Assembly (NCBI GenBank): GCA_905182995.1
Contig: CAJJDP010000019.1
Span: forward strand, 275,600-339,599
Origin: Paramecium octaurelia
Lineage: Eukaryota > Ciliophora > Oligohymenophorea > Peniculida > Parameciidae
DNA: 64,000 nucleotides
Direction: 5' to 3'
The notes beneath the pieces were generated by a model. It made no database searches. It was given only the letters and a program-made list of their open reading frames with translations, and was not told the origin of the DNA. This document shows, in pieces, positions 11,488 through 23,431 of this stretch. Position 1 is the first letter of the stretch; each line of letters starts with the position of its first letter. The position numbers were made by a program, and so were the translations under genes.

Positions 11488-14400
11488 ATGAAGCATACAA
11501 AAACTTTTGCATATAAGTTCAATGGAAAACACTTAAATGATAACACGAGTACGAATAAAAAAGTCTCTATCGCTGTCATAAAACAACTCTATTTAAATTT
11601 AGAGGATCACCAAGATGATAAAATTTAGAATATATAAAAGAGCATATGCGATTCTCAGAATCAAGTATATTATTCAATGTATTTAATTAAACAAATGCAT
11701 AAAGGTAAAAAGAATGTGATAATGATATTAAGAGCTCAAAGATGAACAAATCGAAATTGAACTATAAAAATTAGATGTACCCAAAATACTTGAATTTATT
11801 GTGAAAGATGATCCAGAAAAATTAGATCCAGTCAAATATCTTTAAAAACTGAATGAAAACCAACTATCATAAATAGGTGTGCCAGAAACACTTTAAGAGT
11901 TGATAAAAAATTCTCCATAGAAGTTAGATCTAGCCGAATATCTTAAAAAGTTGAATGAAGAAGAACTGTTAAGCTTAGGTGTCCATCAAATACTTTGTAA
12001 ATGGATCAAAGATGAGAAATAAAAGTTTGTTTTCGTCAAATGTCTTTAAAAGTTGAATAAAGATGAAAAAAAATATTTAGGAATACCAAAAATACTTTAA
12101 AAGTGGATCAAAGATGATCCTTCAAGGTTTGATCTAGTTAACTATTTTTAAAAGTTGAATGATTAACAATTATCATAATTAGATGTACCCATAACACTTT
12201 ATGAGTTGATCAAAAATAAACCTTAACAATTAAATCTAGTCAAATATCTTTAAAAGTTGAAAGATGATGAACTATCATAATTAGAAGTACCCAAAATACT
12301 TTATAAGAGGAACAAAGATGATCAATAAAAATTGAATAACAATGAATCATTTAAGAAAAGACGAGCCAATATTACTTTTTCATAGTATTGCTTCGTTGAG
12401 AAGTAATTTCTAAATAAGTTGAATGAATTCAAATTTTACAAAGATACATAATTGAGATAAATGGCTTAATGGCTAAAAGATAAATATTAGAAAGCACTTA
12501 CATTCCTGGATGATTTAACAGATCGAGACAATTAAGAATTAAGATAATAGTTGTTTCAGCTTTATTCGATTTTCAATTAGGTAATAAACGATTTAGATAA
12601 AACTAGTATTTGTTTTAAAATAATTTTGGTCTTATTCTATTACAATAAAATTTCCACCCTTAATATAATCAGTTATAGCATTGCACATCAATAATTTAAT
12701 CTATGTTTTGTCAAGGTATTTGTATTATTAATAACGAAGATTATGAAAAAAACATCATTTTAGATTTCCCAAAATTTGCCTACATAAGCTTAACAGGCCA
12801 TGAATCTTAAGACAACTTGTATTTTTTTTAAGATTTCAATTCCTACTACAAAAATTTCTATTTATACTTTTCAATTTATAATGGAAAAACACATAAAGGT
12901 TTCAAAGAATGTAATAGATCAACAACTATTCCATATTATAATGAGGTTAATATTATCTCAGAATTTGAGATGAAATTTATTTTTAATAATCATATAAAGA
13001 ATAAGCTCATATAATTCAAACCAACAATTATTTATGTTCATGTGTAAAACAATGAAAAATTTTCAATTAATTTGACTGCTTTAACTAAATTTATAAGAAA
13101 ATTAAAGAAGATTTGTACAGTTGTAATTTATATTAAATATGATGTTGAGTCTGAAAATTTAGAAAACTCAACATTAGAGTTTATGAGAACAGTTAATGCT
13201 TGTTTGTTTGGACTCTCAGGAATTTAATGTAGAACATAAAAAACATTAATCCAATTAGATTAAGATATAGAGAGTATAAAAGTTATAATTGAATCTTTAA
13301 ATTAAGTTTAACTTAAGAATTATATGCACATCTAATTATTTTTCTTGAAAAAATAATTATAAAAATTGATTGATTTACAAAATCAACATAAAATTGTTTT
13401 GATGGGGAATAATAAGAATTATATAATCGAATATAAGGACAAATAAGATATCAAAATAGAGTTTGAGAGATTAGTCATTTCATATTAACACAACATAATT
13501 ATTTTATTAGATTTTAAGAGTTAATAGTTCTATTATCATCATTTTTAAAACTTACAAGAGGAAAACAATTTTTAAGGTGAACAAAATCAGTTTTAAAATA
13601 TTAAAATAAAATTGTAATAATTTGTAAATATCAACTTAGTAATAAATTTAAGGAAAACAAATATATATAAGGGAAAATGTTAAATGCAGTAGTAATAATA
13701 AATTAATCATAAATCTTATTTGCTTGTCCACTCTTTGAAAATTTAAAGTAAGATGAAATGGATGTTATTTGGGTGTATTCTTTAGATAACAATAATTGGG
13801 ATTCGATTAAGAGAGAGCATGACAATAACGAACAATATAATGACAAATATTTTGAGCAACCTATAGAAACACCTGATAAGATATCTGATAAGTAATAAAA
13901 AATTGTTGGCCAAACAGTTTGTTATTAGCCACATATTTAATAGAATTTTAAAGGTTATGATATTTATAGTTTATTTGGTGGCGAATTAATCGAGTAACTT
14001 TTTATTTATATATAGTTCCTTTAAACCTGTGAATTCTATTTAATACTTATTTGTTAATGTAGAAAAAAAGGTATTTTACTCTAAATTTATAAGAAGATCA
14101 TTAAACCCATTTAAAGGGTCTCTTAAGCCATCTCCGTATTAGTTAGTTTTACCAATTAAGAATATTAATTAATTCGAAATAATAGAATGCGCTTATTTAA
14201 TTTTAAGACCCTGGAATCAAACAAAAAATAATTATTATGAAACAATGCTGAACCCTAGTAATGCTACTAAAGCACAGTTAGTGATATTTTTGAAGAAAAG
14301 CTAATCAACTATTTTTCTCGATATTGCATATAAGATTTCCAAAAACTCTAAATATTACCTTAATATTTTGGATATGATGAATTAAGATGTGAATTGGATG

Positions 14401-14835
14401 GAAATTTAGGGTTAAGTTGAAAAGAATTCACAAATCAACAAATGGCAATGGAAAGCAGTTTTTACTAATTTTATAAAATTCAAAAATTGGAAGCGTATAA
14501 ATAAAAATTAAAATTAAAAAGAGAATACCAAAAATAAAGGATAAAATAAAGAAATAGAGGGTTAAGTCAAAGATAATTAAAAACCTTATATTGGATTGAA
14601 TCAAGAAAAAAAAAAAAATATTCCTTAAGATGAAAAATAAAGGAAAGCTATTCCAATACATCATAATATTTCGAATGGAACTATAGTATCACTTTAATTT
14701 ACTATCACATTAAAATATTATGAAGATGAAAATTTTAATTAGGGAACTGGATTAGAGAGTTTACCATTTACTAATAAAGATTGGTTAGTTGAAACAGATA
14801 TTTCTCGGGATTGGATATATAAGTAAGGTGAATGA
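11488..14835 (+). CDS. Degenerate histone-deacetylase-like / kelch-like protein, paralogue 1
   Basis: Spliced from four introns (11705-11732 ending AAG, 12581-12606, 13614-13639, 13994-14015) to 1082 codons. Residues ~73-280 hold about six copies of a ~32-residue helical repeat (LxxYLQKLNDxxLSQLxVPxxL). Residues ~385-570 follow the strand order of class II deacetylases: CQGICIINN for GFCFFNN, NIILDFPKFAY where DWDVHHG belongs, FYLYFSIYNG for VLYFSIHRY, and QFKPTIIYVHVQ for the FxPELVLVSAG strand. The metal-binding Asp/His residues are gone, so it is probably inactive. Residues ~700-835 are kelch-like (VIWVYSLDNNNWDSI; DIYSLFGGELI). A C-terminal domain follows. The protein is paralogous along most of its length to the gene at 20883-23431. 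Deacetylase and kelch labels are inference from pattern order. Confidence 0.7.
11733..12360 (+). repeat. Tandem ~96-bp coding repeat (about six copies)
   Basis: Inside paralogue 1. Each unit encodes roughly KDDPxKLDxVKYLQKLN followed by DxxLSQLxVPxxLxxL, about 32 residues. Copies have diverged in sequence and slightly in length. The pattern of alternating short amphipathic helices suggests a helical solenoid or a protein-binding array. Paralogue 2 lacks it. Confidence 0.75.
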
Positions 14836-15346
14836 TATAAAATTTAATTTTTAATTAAGAAATAATTATCAAATTAATTCTAGTATTTTGTTTTCTTTCA
14901 TTTTCAACTATTCTCTATTGGTTTCTAAAATTTGCTTTTTGTAATATCTACTTCATTTATAGATCAGAATAAAAATGATTTTGCAGCAGTTTAATATATC
15001 TAAATTATTTTTGTGAGCCAAACTATTTGAATTTAAGAAATCCTTCATATTTAAAGACAAATATGTGCAAATCAATAGCAAAATTATTTTGAAAGCCAAA
15101 TCGCGCTCCAAAAATTAAAGGATTATTTAGAAAATCAATCATTATTGCTGTGTTGCAAATTTGGAATTTATCTTAGAATAATAATTGAGATAATAATCAT
15201 CTAAATTTATTTATTATATTTTTAATTTGACCTTCTATGACTTCATGTCATTTATTATAATCTTTTTGATTTAATAGATGTTTATATTTTAAATAAATAA
15301 TTTTAGAAGGAATATTGCGAATTCGTTTTTGTGAATATTATTTTTA
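14836..15346 (+). other. Intergenic; open protein-like frame past the stop of the preceding gene
   Basis: The frame of the preceding gene stays protein-like after its TGA at 14833-14835 for about 60 codons (YFVFFHFQLFSIGFQNLL; STSFIDQNKNDFAAVQYI). After a second in-frame TGA near 15030 it continues for about another 55 codons (QICANQQQNYFESQIALQ). I could not find an intron that bypasses the first TGA in frame. It may be the decayed end of a longer ancestral gene or an exon with unusual splice sites. 15220-15346 holds nothing recognisable. Confidence 0.4.
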
Positions 15347-16366
15347 ATGAAAGCTTTGATTTTATTGGTTTTAGCTTTGAGTGCCTTTGCATTCACTGAG
15401 TAAATGATGTCTTTGGAAGAATTAGCAAATTTTAATGTAAAAACAATGGATTGCTCAAGATCTGATTAATTTTCTTTTGTAGAAAAATAAATGAAGCAAT
15501 GGGAAGATTTGTTAGTTCATCAAAAAGCTGTTTCTCATGATATTAAGATCCTTGAATAAATGGAAAAAATGTTAACAACAAAACATCATTCTTTCTTAGA
15601 AGCATAAGTCTCAGTTTCAGGAAAGAAGTTGCTAAAAAAATTACACAAATTAGAATTACCCCTCACAAAAAGCCAAATTGGTCTCAGTCAAGTAAAAGTC
15701 TTAAGGGAATAATGCCATGCCTTAGATTCTGAAAGTAAGTATAAATAAAATAATTATATAGATCATGAGGATAGAGCAGCTGCTAAAAAGGAATTATGCA
15801 AATTATTGAGAGAATATATTAACAGTCTTAATAATTGTAAATAACAATGCAGAAGCACTCCAATTACAGTCATCAAGATTAAAGGATAAATTAAAGATCT
15901 CGAAATAATAAGAGGAGGATGTGCAAGTAACGGAGCTTAAACTGGTGTTAAGGTTACATCTTAAGATGATGAAACTCATGAAATTACTATTCATCATCAT
16001 CATAAAGGATAAACCTCCACCGAAACTACTTAAGCAGCTGGCTCAAGTATTTCAGAATCAAAAGCAAAAGCAGAATCACAAGAAAGCTAATCAGATTCAT
16101 CAAGCTAAGATTCATCCTCAAATGAATAAACTTCAAATGCTGAAACAGGAGAAGCAGGAGAAGAAGAAGTTGCAGAAGAAACTACTGAAACAGCTGATGA
16201 AACTACTCAAGGAGAAGAAAAAGCAGCAGAAGAGACAACCTAAGAAACAGATGAAAAAGGAGAAGAAACAACAGAAGAGACAGTAGAGGAGACATAAGAG
16301 GAGACAACAGAAGAAACTACAGAAGAAATAACTGAAGAAACAACAGAGGGTGAAGTAACAGAATGA
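15347..16366 (+). CDS. Secreted Glu/Thr-rich acidic protein, 339 aa
   Basis: Single exon of 340 codons. The N-terminus MKALILLVLALSAFAFTEQ is a clear signal peptide (basic n-region, Leu/Ala core, likely cleavage after AFA). Residues ~20-215 form a mostly helical, Cys-containing domain (CSRSDQ; REQCHAL; NNCKQQCRS; GGCASNG) with a His cluster (TIHHHHKG). From about residue 230 it becomes low complexity: a Ser/Gln part and then acidic repeats of EETT/TEET type to the C-terminus. This suggests a secretory-pathway, surface or granule protein; the acidic tail could bind calcium. No homologue is recognised. Confidence 0.82.
16145..16362 (+). repeat. Low-complexity GAA/ACA-rich coding repeat (EETT)
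   Basis: Imperfect tandem units of GAA-GAA-ACA-ACA type encode EETT/TEET runs at the 3' end of the secreted protein gene. The purine-rich strand bias produces long false frames in other registers on the plus strand. Confidence 0.7.
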
Positions 16367-16398
16367 TTAAGTAATCAAAAATATTACAATATTACATA

Positions 16399-17654
16399 TC
16401 ATCGTTATTATAATTTTAATACCAACAATTCTAAGTTTTCAAGTTTTTATGATTATTTATTTAAAATCCCTATTTAAATGAGCATTATTATAATTAAAAG
16501 AAATATGGATAATAAATAAAGTAATTCTGATTTTCTCCCTTAATAAAGTTAACTCTGCGAAGTATTTTACTTTTATTATTGAGATTAATTTGTTTACATT
16601 ATTTTGTTTAAAATATTATCATCTAATTTTTTAGAGCTAATGTAAGTTATAATAATTACTCTTCAAATTCATGATTGATGTTAGATGTTTATGATTTTTA
16701 TGATTTTGCCATCGCTTCTAATCTAATTTTAACATTGTTAATCCATTTTTCATAATCTTCCTTTAACCCAGACATTGTTTTACTCATGATAGTGCCCTTC
16801 ATCATTGTGGATTTTGTAAATACAACCGAAGCAAATATTTTCAATAAACATTTATTATCTTCTAACTATGATACTTCCCACTTTTCTTCAGCTTAAAAGC
16901 TATTTCCATAAGGAACATCTAATGTGTGAGTGGTACAAGTATAAATTAATTTGTCTGCCTCTTTTTTGTAAGTAAAAAGCTTATGCATCCTACTTTTATC
17001 TTTGAAAGGTACTCCTGTTAACTTAATAACATTTTTCATTTCTCTCTAAAACATTGCTGGATTATCTTCCATTGGAGTCCATTTAGTTAATTAAATGTCT
17101 GTGTCTTTTTCAGATTATCTATGATCTGCAATTGAATAAACAAGTGCATCATCTGCAAAAAAGAATTCAAAAAATTTATCTAAGTTAAAAGAAAATGTGA
17201 ATTTGCACATCTCTTAATCCATGGATGCTCCTTATTAGAGGAATTAAATTTCTACTTCAGCATTTTCTATTTAGGAATCATCATCTCGAGCACTATCTGT
17301 GGTAGTTTACATTGTCTATTAATTTGATAATGGTTGGCCAGATATTAATGCATTCATTAAATTGTATACTTAATCTTTATCATGAAAACCATTGAAACAA
17401 AATGTTCTGCCATCCTTTAAAGTGATATCAATATCACTCTTATTTTTACTATCCAATTTAGAGACATCATCTAATTTAATCACTAAATTAGTTTTGCTTC
17501 CTGCGAGATTTGCATAAAAACAAATGTGATTTTCAGCTATAAATACCCTTCCATATTTTGAAATTAATCCTTTTAATGCACATGAATAATCTTAAAAGAT
17601 GATTTCTCCTTTTGGCAATCCAAATAATTAAATCAATAAATCCTTAGCAGACAT
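16399..17654 (-). CDS. GRAM-VASt domain lipid-transfer-like protein with C-terminal membrane anchor
   Basis: 410 residues, one 23-nt intron (16637-16659). Residues ~1-75 are a GRAM domain (GEIIFQDYSCALKGLISKYG, then RVFIAENHICFYANLAG). Residues ~150-330 match a VASt/START-like lipid-binding fold (FTFSFNLDKFFEFFFADD; LTKWTPMEDNPAMFQREM; TTHTLDVPYGNSFQAEEKWE). A C-terminal helix (LLYLLSIFLLIIIMLIQIG) would anchor it in a membrane. The architecture is that of Lam/Ysp and GRAMD1 proteins, which move sterol between plasma membrane and ER at contact sites; that role is inferred from family. Convergent with the secreted-protein gene with 32 bp between. Confidence 0.88.
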
Positions 17655-18572
17655 GTAAATATTAATAATATAATTACTAAAATTACTATGATTTGTTATT
17701 CTTGAATGGAAATATAGAAACCTGTTGTAAAATTAATAACTCTTTTGTTGATAAATTAATTATTTCAAAGTCATTTCAATTTCCATTTCAGTAAAAAATC
17801 ATAATCATTTTCCTAAATTTTTTCACTAATATCCTAATGAATAATTTAAAATTCATCAAGTAAAATCCCTTTTCTCACAATTTCTTTTTGAGATTATAAG
17901 CTTGAAACATTATGAACCTGGATAGAAAGAGGAAGAACTTTATTGAATTAGTGCTTTATTAATTTAAAATCTACTGATATTTTATTATAATTTCTATTAT
18001 TGCTCTTGCAACAATATGTTTCCTTTGATTTTTATGTAATACATAGATTTATATGGAAATAAAATTAAATATCTATATATATTCAAGTATTTGCTAAACT
18101 CTGAACAAATTATGATATACTATATTAAAACAACAATTTAACTACATCTTTAATACTAGTTCTAAAAATTATCCAAGATTTTTACAATATAATACTGGTC
18201 AGTTATAACCATAAAACACTAACAAAGGCTGCTTATCGCCTAAATTAAATGTCTAAATTATTTTATATCATCTAATTAGTTGTGTGTGACAACTTTCTAC
18301 ATCATGGATGATACTAATACAGTCAATCCTTATGCACTTTTGCAGGATATGTAATGAGAACTTTACGAAACAGTTTGAAATTTCTTTGCAATAGGAAAAT
18401 ATAATTCTCTTGTGTGATTCGTGTATTTTTTTGATTAATTCTTTAGTTACTTAAATTCACTCTAGGAGTCCCTTCAATACCTCTAAGTGTGGCATGGCCA
18501 TCATTGAACAAGCCTCCTCAATGATTGATCATATTATTACATAAGTATTCTTTTAATTAAAAATTATTATAA
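17655..18572. other. Intergenic with possible gene remnants
   Basis: Two stretches look like decayed coding DNA. On the minus strand around 17780-18030 a ~85-codon frame is open (VDFKLIKHQFNKVLPLSIQV; ISEKIQENDYDFLLKWK). On the plus strand, 18304-18560 begins MDDTNTVNPYALLQDMQ and stays protein-like (NFFAIGKYNSLV; FDQFFSYLNSLQESLQYLQ) but is interrupted by several in-frame TGAs. Neither could be assigned to a family. The rest is AT-rich without signals. Confidence 0.4.
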
Positions 18573-20076
18573 ATGGCATAATAGCTTCCAAAAATACAGG
18601 AAAGATTAAATTAAAGTATTGAAAACCCGTTTTATGTTCCTGATGAATATGAAATCTTCAAAATGAAAGAAAAAGAAAAGTAAATCAAAATGGAAGAAAG
18701 AATCAAGTTTCAAAATCTTAGAGTTCACGAAAAAGGTATAAAGTCGAAAGGAAAATTGAGTATTAGGGAGATTAATGAAATTGGCAAAGAAGAGGATAAG
18801 AATGATAAGGAATATAATGCAAAGATGTATTGATATGAATGATTTAAGAAACATTATTGATGCTGCTGACAATGCTGTTAAGAATAGAGTTCGATAAAAA
18901 GAACCTATGTATCAATTTATTGATAAAAAACGAGAAATGTTGCTATTTTAGATGTTGATTGATCATAAGAGAGGCATGATTGATGAATTTGAGAAATTGA
19001 CTAAGTTACATCGATTGGGTTTAGAAAAAAGTGAATAACTCATAGAAGAGGATGTGGAATTATTTAATAAATTTTTGGAACAAAATAAGATGAGTTCAAG
19101 AGAGGCTATTAAAGAAGCAGAAAGAGAGACTAAACTAAAATAAGAGAAAAATAATGAAATCAAAGCATTACAAGAACATAGGACAGATCTAATGACTAAA
19201 ATCTAATAGAAAATTGACAATTTAGAAGATCTTTTAAAATATAAAAAGTTCTTAGATAAGATTACTCCAAAAGAATTTCAAATGAAGTAAAAGCAACCAA
19301 AATAATAAATATAGTAATAATAGGTTGTCTTATCAAGAAATAATTAAAATAATTAAATTAATAATGAATTATAATAACTATTGAATGATTCAGATGATGA
19401 ATAAGTAACATATTTTACTTAACCAAAATAATTGGAAGAAATATTCTAGCAATTAGAAGAAAAAAATTTATTTCTTATTGGAAATACAAAAGAAAGAGAA
19501 TAAATGGTGGAAGATCTAAGAAATAAATATTATTAAAAGATTAAAACCTTAGAAGAAAAATTGAAAACTGCTTTACAAACAAAAAATGAATTCTTGAAAT
19601 AAATTGATTAAGTGAATGATTAAATTAAAGTACTTAAAGCTATAAGAAGTGATAGTGAAGTTTTTGAACCTTTAAAAAATTTAGAAAACTAAATTGCTAA
19701 AATATACAGAACTGATGTTAATGTTGAACCGAGAAAAGATATCACAGGCATTGAAATGCTAAAAGAGACTGAAAAACTATTAGAATAGAGAATAAATGAT
19801 TTGAAAATGTTTAGATAAATAGCTCCAGAGCTAGTATTAGAAAAAGAAAAGAATTGTATCAAAGCTCGAAAAGACATAGTTAAGTAAATGAAATAAGAGC
19901 AAGATTTATTAGATCAATAGAAAAAGTAAAAGGAGCAATAAAAAGAATAAGTTGTACATAAGAGAACTGGAAGACCCATAATGGTTAGATCATGGCCAGC
20001 TTAAGTTTAGGTAGAGGAGTAAGTAGTTGATGATATTACAGAAGAAGAAAAAGAGAGAATAAAATATTTTGAATGA
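18573..20076 (+). CDS. CFAP100: CFAP100 (MIA1/CCDC37) family ciliary coiled-coil protein
   Basis: The N-terminus NPFYVPDEYEIFKMKEKEKQ and the core FIDKKREMLLFQMLIDHKRG, SEQLIEEDVELFNKFLEQNK and KKFLDKITPKEF match the DUF4200 coiled-coil family that includes CFAP100/CCDC37. In Chlamydomonas that protein is part of the MIA complex regulating inner dynein arms, so a role in the axoneme is likely. One intron is needed to shift frame. Two choices fit: 31 nt at 18736-18766 (TAG) or 22 nt at 18827-18848 (AAG). The second keeps a better match to the family (HEK...SIREINEIGKEED). Either gives a full frame ending at TGA 20074-20076. Confidence 0.85.
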
Positions 20077-20369
20077 ATATTATTAATAATTTAATCTTAT
20101 AAATAGTATTCAATTATTTAATCAGCAATCATCTAACAAGTGGAACAATAAGTACTGAAAGTTTCACTTAGAACATATTTATGTTAAATAAAATTAAATA
20201 TTTTATAGGAATCAGTAAATTTTATTCATATTTTTATTGTTTATTCTTAAAGATGCTTTGAATATCTAATAATATTAGTTAAATTACTCAATCCATCTAT
20301 CATATTAAATATTAAGGCGTTTTTTAAAATTAAGTTGAATAATATACAATAAACCAATAATTTGGAGAA

Positions 20370-20610
20370 ATGGTTAACGACTTGAAAAATAGAAATCTGA
20401 ATCAATAAGTAATTATTTGATAATACGGTTAGTTGGTTGACGAAAGAATAAACCAGAAAAGAAAGAATTTAGGTATAAATAACCCCAAGTTTAATAGAAT
20501 ATTCTATTGAATAATAAGAAAAAAGAGAAAATAAATTTACAAAATAGAATGGAATCTAGATTATCATTAGTTTGAAGTTAAAAGAAAAATAGAGTCATTA
20601 ATAATAGTGA
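20370..20610 (+). CDS. Possible small gene, ~63 aa
   Basis: Begins ATG-GTT-AAC (MVNDLKNRNLNQQ) and can be spliced through two canonical GTA...TAG introns of 24 and 25 nt to 64 codons, mostly charged helix (LVDERINQKRKNLEYSIEQQ). Two well-placed introns of normal size argue for a gene. The shortness and the weak C-terminal end argue for a remnant. No homology recognised. Flanks 20077-20369 and 20611-20882 hold nothing I can name. Confidence 0.35.
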
Positions 20611-20882
20611 AAGATGATATCTAATTTAACTCAACCTTTGAATTATACTCAACCCTCTAAGTTTGCAAGAAACATTCCTCATAATTAAGTAGCACTTTTT
20701 ATTTTATTCTAATTTAAAAGAAATTAAATTGCTGTTCTAATTAAACAACTTCTAGATTATTTGATGATCATTTAAATAATATTCAATGCTAAAAGGAAGA
20801 GGCATTAAATAAAAATAGAGTAATTTTTATAAATATAAATAACAAAACTTTATTCTATTCCCAAAACAATAATGATGTAAAG

Positions 20883-23431
20883 TCATTGGATATTATTATT
20901 ATACGGCAAAACCTCAATTTTCTCATAATCGAATTCTACAATGGAGTCTTAGTAATTTTAAGGATTTTATTCTGAAACTTAGAATTTCAGTTTAACAGAA
21001 ATTTAAAAGCACACCAAACAATACTGAATATTCTATTATTGCATGTCTTTCAATTTTTGTTCAAATTTGTTAAATAAAGGATGACTTGGTAGTGAAAATT
21101 AATTGAAAACATATCTAGTGATTAACAGTTTCCATACAAAACAATTTTGCCCACTTGACTGTTCATCAAAATATTAAACTTTACAATCATCAATTAGTTC
21201 GTCTATTTATACTATTAAATCTTCTGTGAATTTAATTATTGGGAAGAAAAGTTAGAATGAACTTTATGATTAAACTATAAGCTATGCTTATTTAAGATAT
21301 TGTGGATTCTTTGGAAAAGAGTAATAATTTTTTTTTATAGTTTAATTTCCATTTAAAATCAAATAACAACATGCGTTATTTAAATTTCCTTCAAGAACTG
21401 TTTAATATGGCCAAGGTTTTAAAGAAGAAAATTTACCTATTGATTATTTATTCAAAAGAAAAGAGCAAAATTTATTATTTTGCAAATTCAAAATCACAAC
21501 TTCTATTATATTCATTATTAGATTAGAATTGGATTAACCATCCTTATCTAACACTAGAGTTTCCCCTCCTATGAGGAGGAAAGATAAAAAATTTTCGTCA
21601 TTTTGAAAAAAAATGTTATTACAAATTTATGGAGCCCTTCTCCATTTAATTTTATTTACAATCTCATTTGAATCTTTAAATTTTTAATAGTAATTATGTC
21701 TAAATTATTAATATTCCTCGTCTCGAGACATTAGAATAACTTACTTCTTATTATTTTGCAAATCATATCTCCATATTTTATCGGAAAAACTATTACCATT
21801 TTGAGTATGCCCATAGGCAAAAATCAATTGATTTTTTAACTCTATTATACTGGGGTCTATTAGATTTTCATTATTGATCTCCTCTATTGCTTATCTTAGA
21901 ATAAATTTAATATATACAATTAAAGTTTTTAAGGAACACCTTCAGACTAATTGTTCACGAGTTTAGGTGAATTACTATAATAAATTTCATTTTTGGTTTT
22001 ATCATAAACCACAATACTATTTTCAAAAACCAAATGTTAAGAATTAATACTACAATTATCTTTCTATAGCCATTTAAATTCATCATTTCCTTATTTATAT
22101 CCAAAAATCTTTTCCTGTGTATTTTAAATGTAAGTTTAAATTTATTGTAATGTAGTTTGGAATGATTATTTTATATTTTTACTTTTGTAATCTTTCAATT
22201 TCATCATTTTAAATGTCCACTCTACGAGTCCTTTATATTCTTCATCAATTATAAATCTTCTCTCTGAATGTCTGAATCCTTAGAGTCCCATAATTATTGC
22301 ATTCAAATAGTTTGATAGTTTATATTCTGAAAAGTTTTAGTATTAGCTAATTCTAAAATGAATAGTTAATTTTGCGCTCTTTTATAGTTTTCTAATAAGA
22401 TATTCTAGAGCAGGTAATTCTAAGACAAAATCATTTGATAATAAAAATTCTAAATAAATGCAATCGGGTTTGAAACTTTTAATCTATTAATCAAGGATTG
22501 AATTATAAATTATTTTCATTTTATTGTCTGAAACTGAATCATGACATATGATTGGAATAATAATTTCATGTTGTGTATTATTTTTTAATTTTTCCTTAAT
22601 TTTATTATTGAGCCTTACTTCACCTGAATTGCTTATATTATTATTTAACTACTCCTCATTTGTAATGGGATATAAAATGATTAGTTTGTTGGTTTCTTTG
22701 TAGTTTTTCATATAAAATGTCCAAAAGTTGATATCTATTTATTGAATGTCAGATGCAACATTAAGATACAAATTTTTCTTTTAAACGTTCTCAAATTACA
22801 TTGCACTTTGATTATTTAAGCTTCTATCATCTATTTCTTATAGTGATTGTTGTAAATTTTATTCTAAATTTAAATTTTGAATAAAGCAAAATGAATATAA
22901 AAATTTATTACAATCTGTGTTTTAGTTTTGCTGCAAGACTAATAAGTTATTATTCTATGGTCTTCTAATTTATTTATAAACTTCTAAGATTTCCAGATAA
23001 AATTCATCAAACACTGCTTATTAATCTGTAATTTTCTCGGTCCAACTAATTGCCTATTATAAACATTTGATTTATACTTGCTTATATTTGTTTTTTTCCT
23101 CACCCATTAGTTCATCTAAGAATTTTTATTTTTCTTTAATTATATTTATAATAGCCTTATAGAGCCAATTCTATTCATCAAATTTCTCTAAGGCAAATGG
23201 TATCATCTACAAATTACTTTTATCCTTTATTTAAAACATTGCATAATATAGTTGTGATGTTGCTTATTGTAAATACATAATATTGTCATTATTCTATTCG
23301 TAATTATGAGGGTATTATTTGATAATTTTAATTTACTAAATTTCGTGAATTTATTCTGCAGCATCTTTATTAAGAGCCTTTTCTTGAACATTCAACTTTA
23401 AAAATAAAGGACCTTAATTTTAAAAATTCAT
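20883..23431 (-). CDS. Degenerate histone-deacetylase-like / kelch-like protein, paralogue 2
   Basis: 841 residues after removal of one 23-nt intron (21895-21917, AAG end). It parallels paralogue 1 from the helical N-terminal domain onward. Residues ~175-395 keep the deacetylase strand order: FLYSFCFIQNLNLEQN, NLYLNVASDI where DxDVHHG belongs, FKPDCIYLEFLLSN for FxPELVLVSAG, and LPALEYLIRKLQKSAKLTIH for the following helix and strand. Metal ligands are absent. Residues ~470-620 hold kelch-like blades (NSIVVYDKTKNEIYY; KNQLIFAYGHTQNG; DKIWRYDLQNNK; LLIGGETLVLD). The C-terminal domain shares YLILxxxNQTxxNYY with paralogue 1. It lacks the N-terminal tandem repeats. Probably a regulatory or scaffold protein; the molecular role is unknown. 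Confidence 0.72.

Noticed and set aside
15803-16003. Standard-code minus-strand ORF opposite the secreted protein gene, and the plus-strand Lys/Gln-rich ORF at 15921-16286
   Set aside because: Both are other-frame readings of the secreted protein gene 15347-16366, which has a signal peptide and a continuous 340-codon frame.
18606-19877. Minus-strand hydrophobic ORFs
   Set aside because: Antisense of the Lys/Glu-rich CFAP100 coiled coil, which reads as Phe/Leu/Ser on the other strand.
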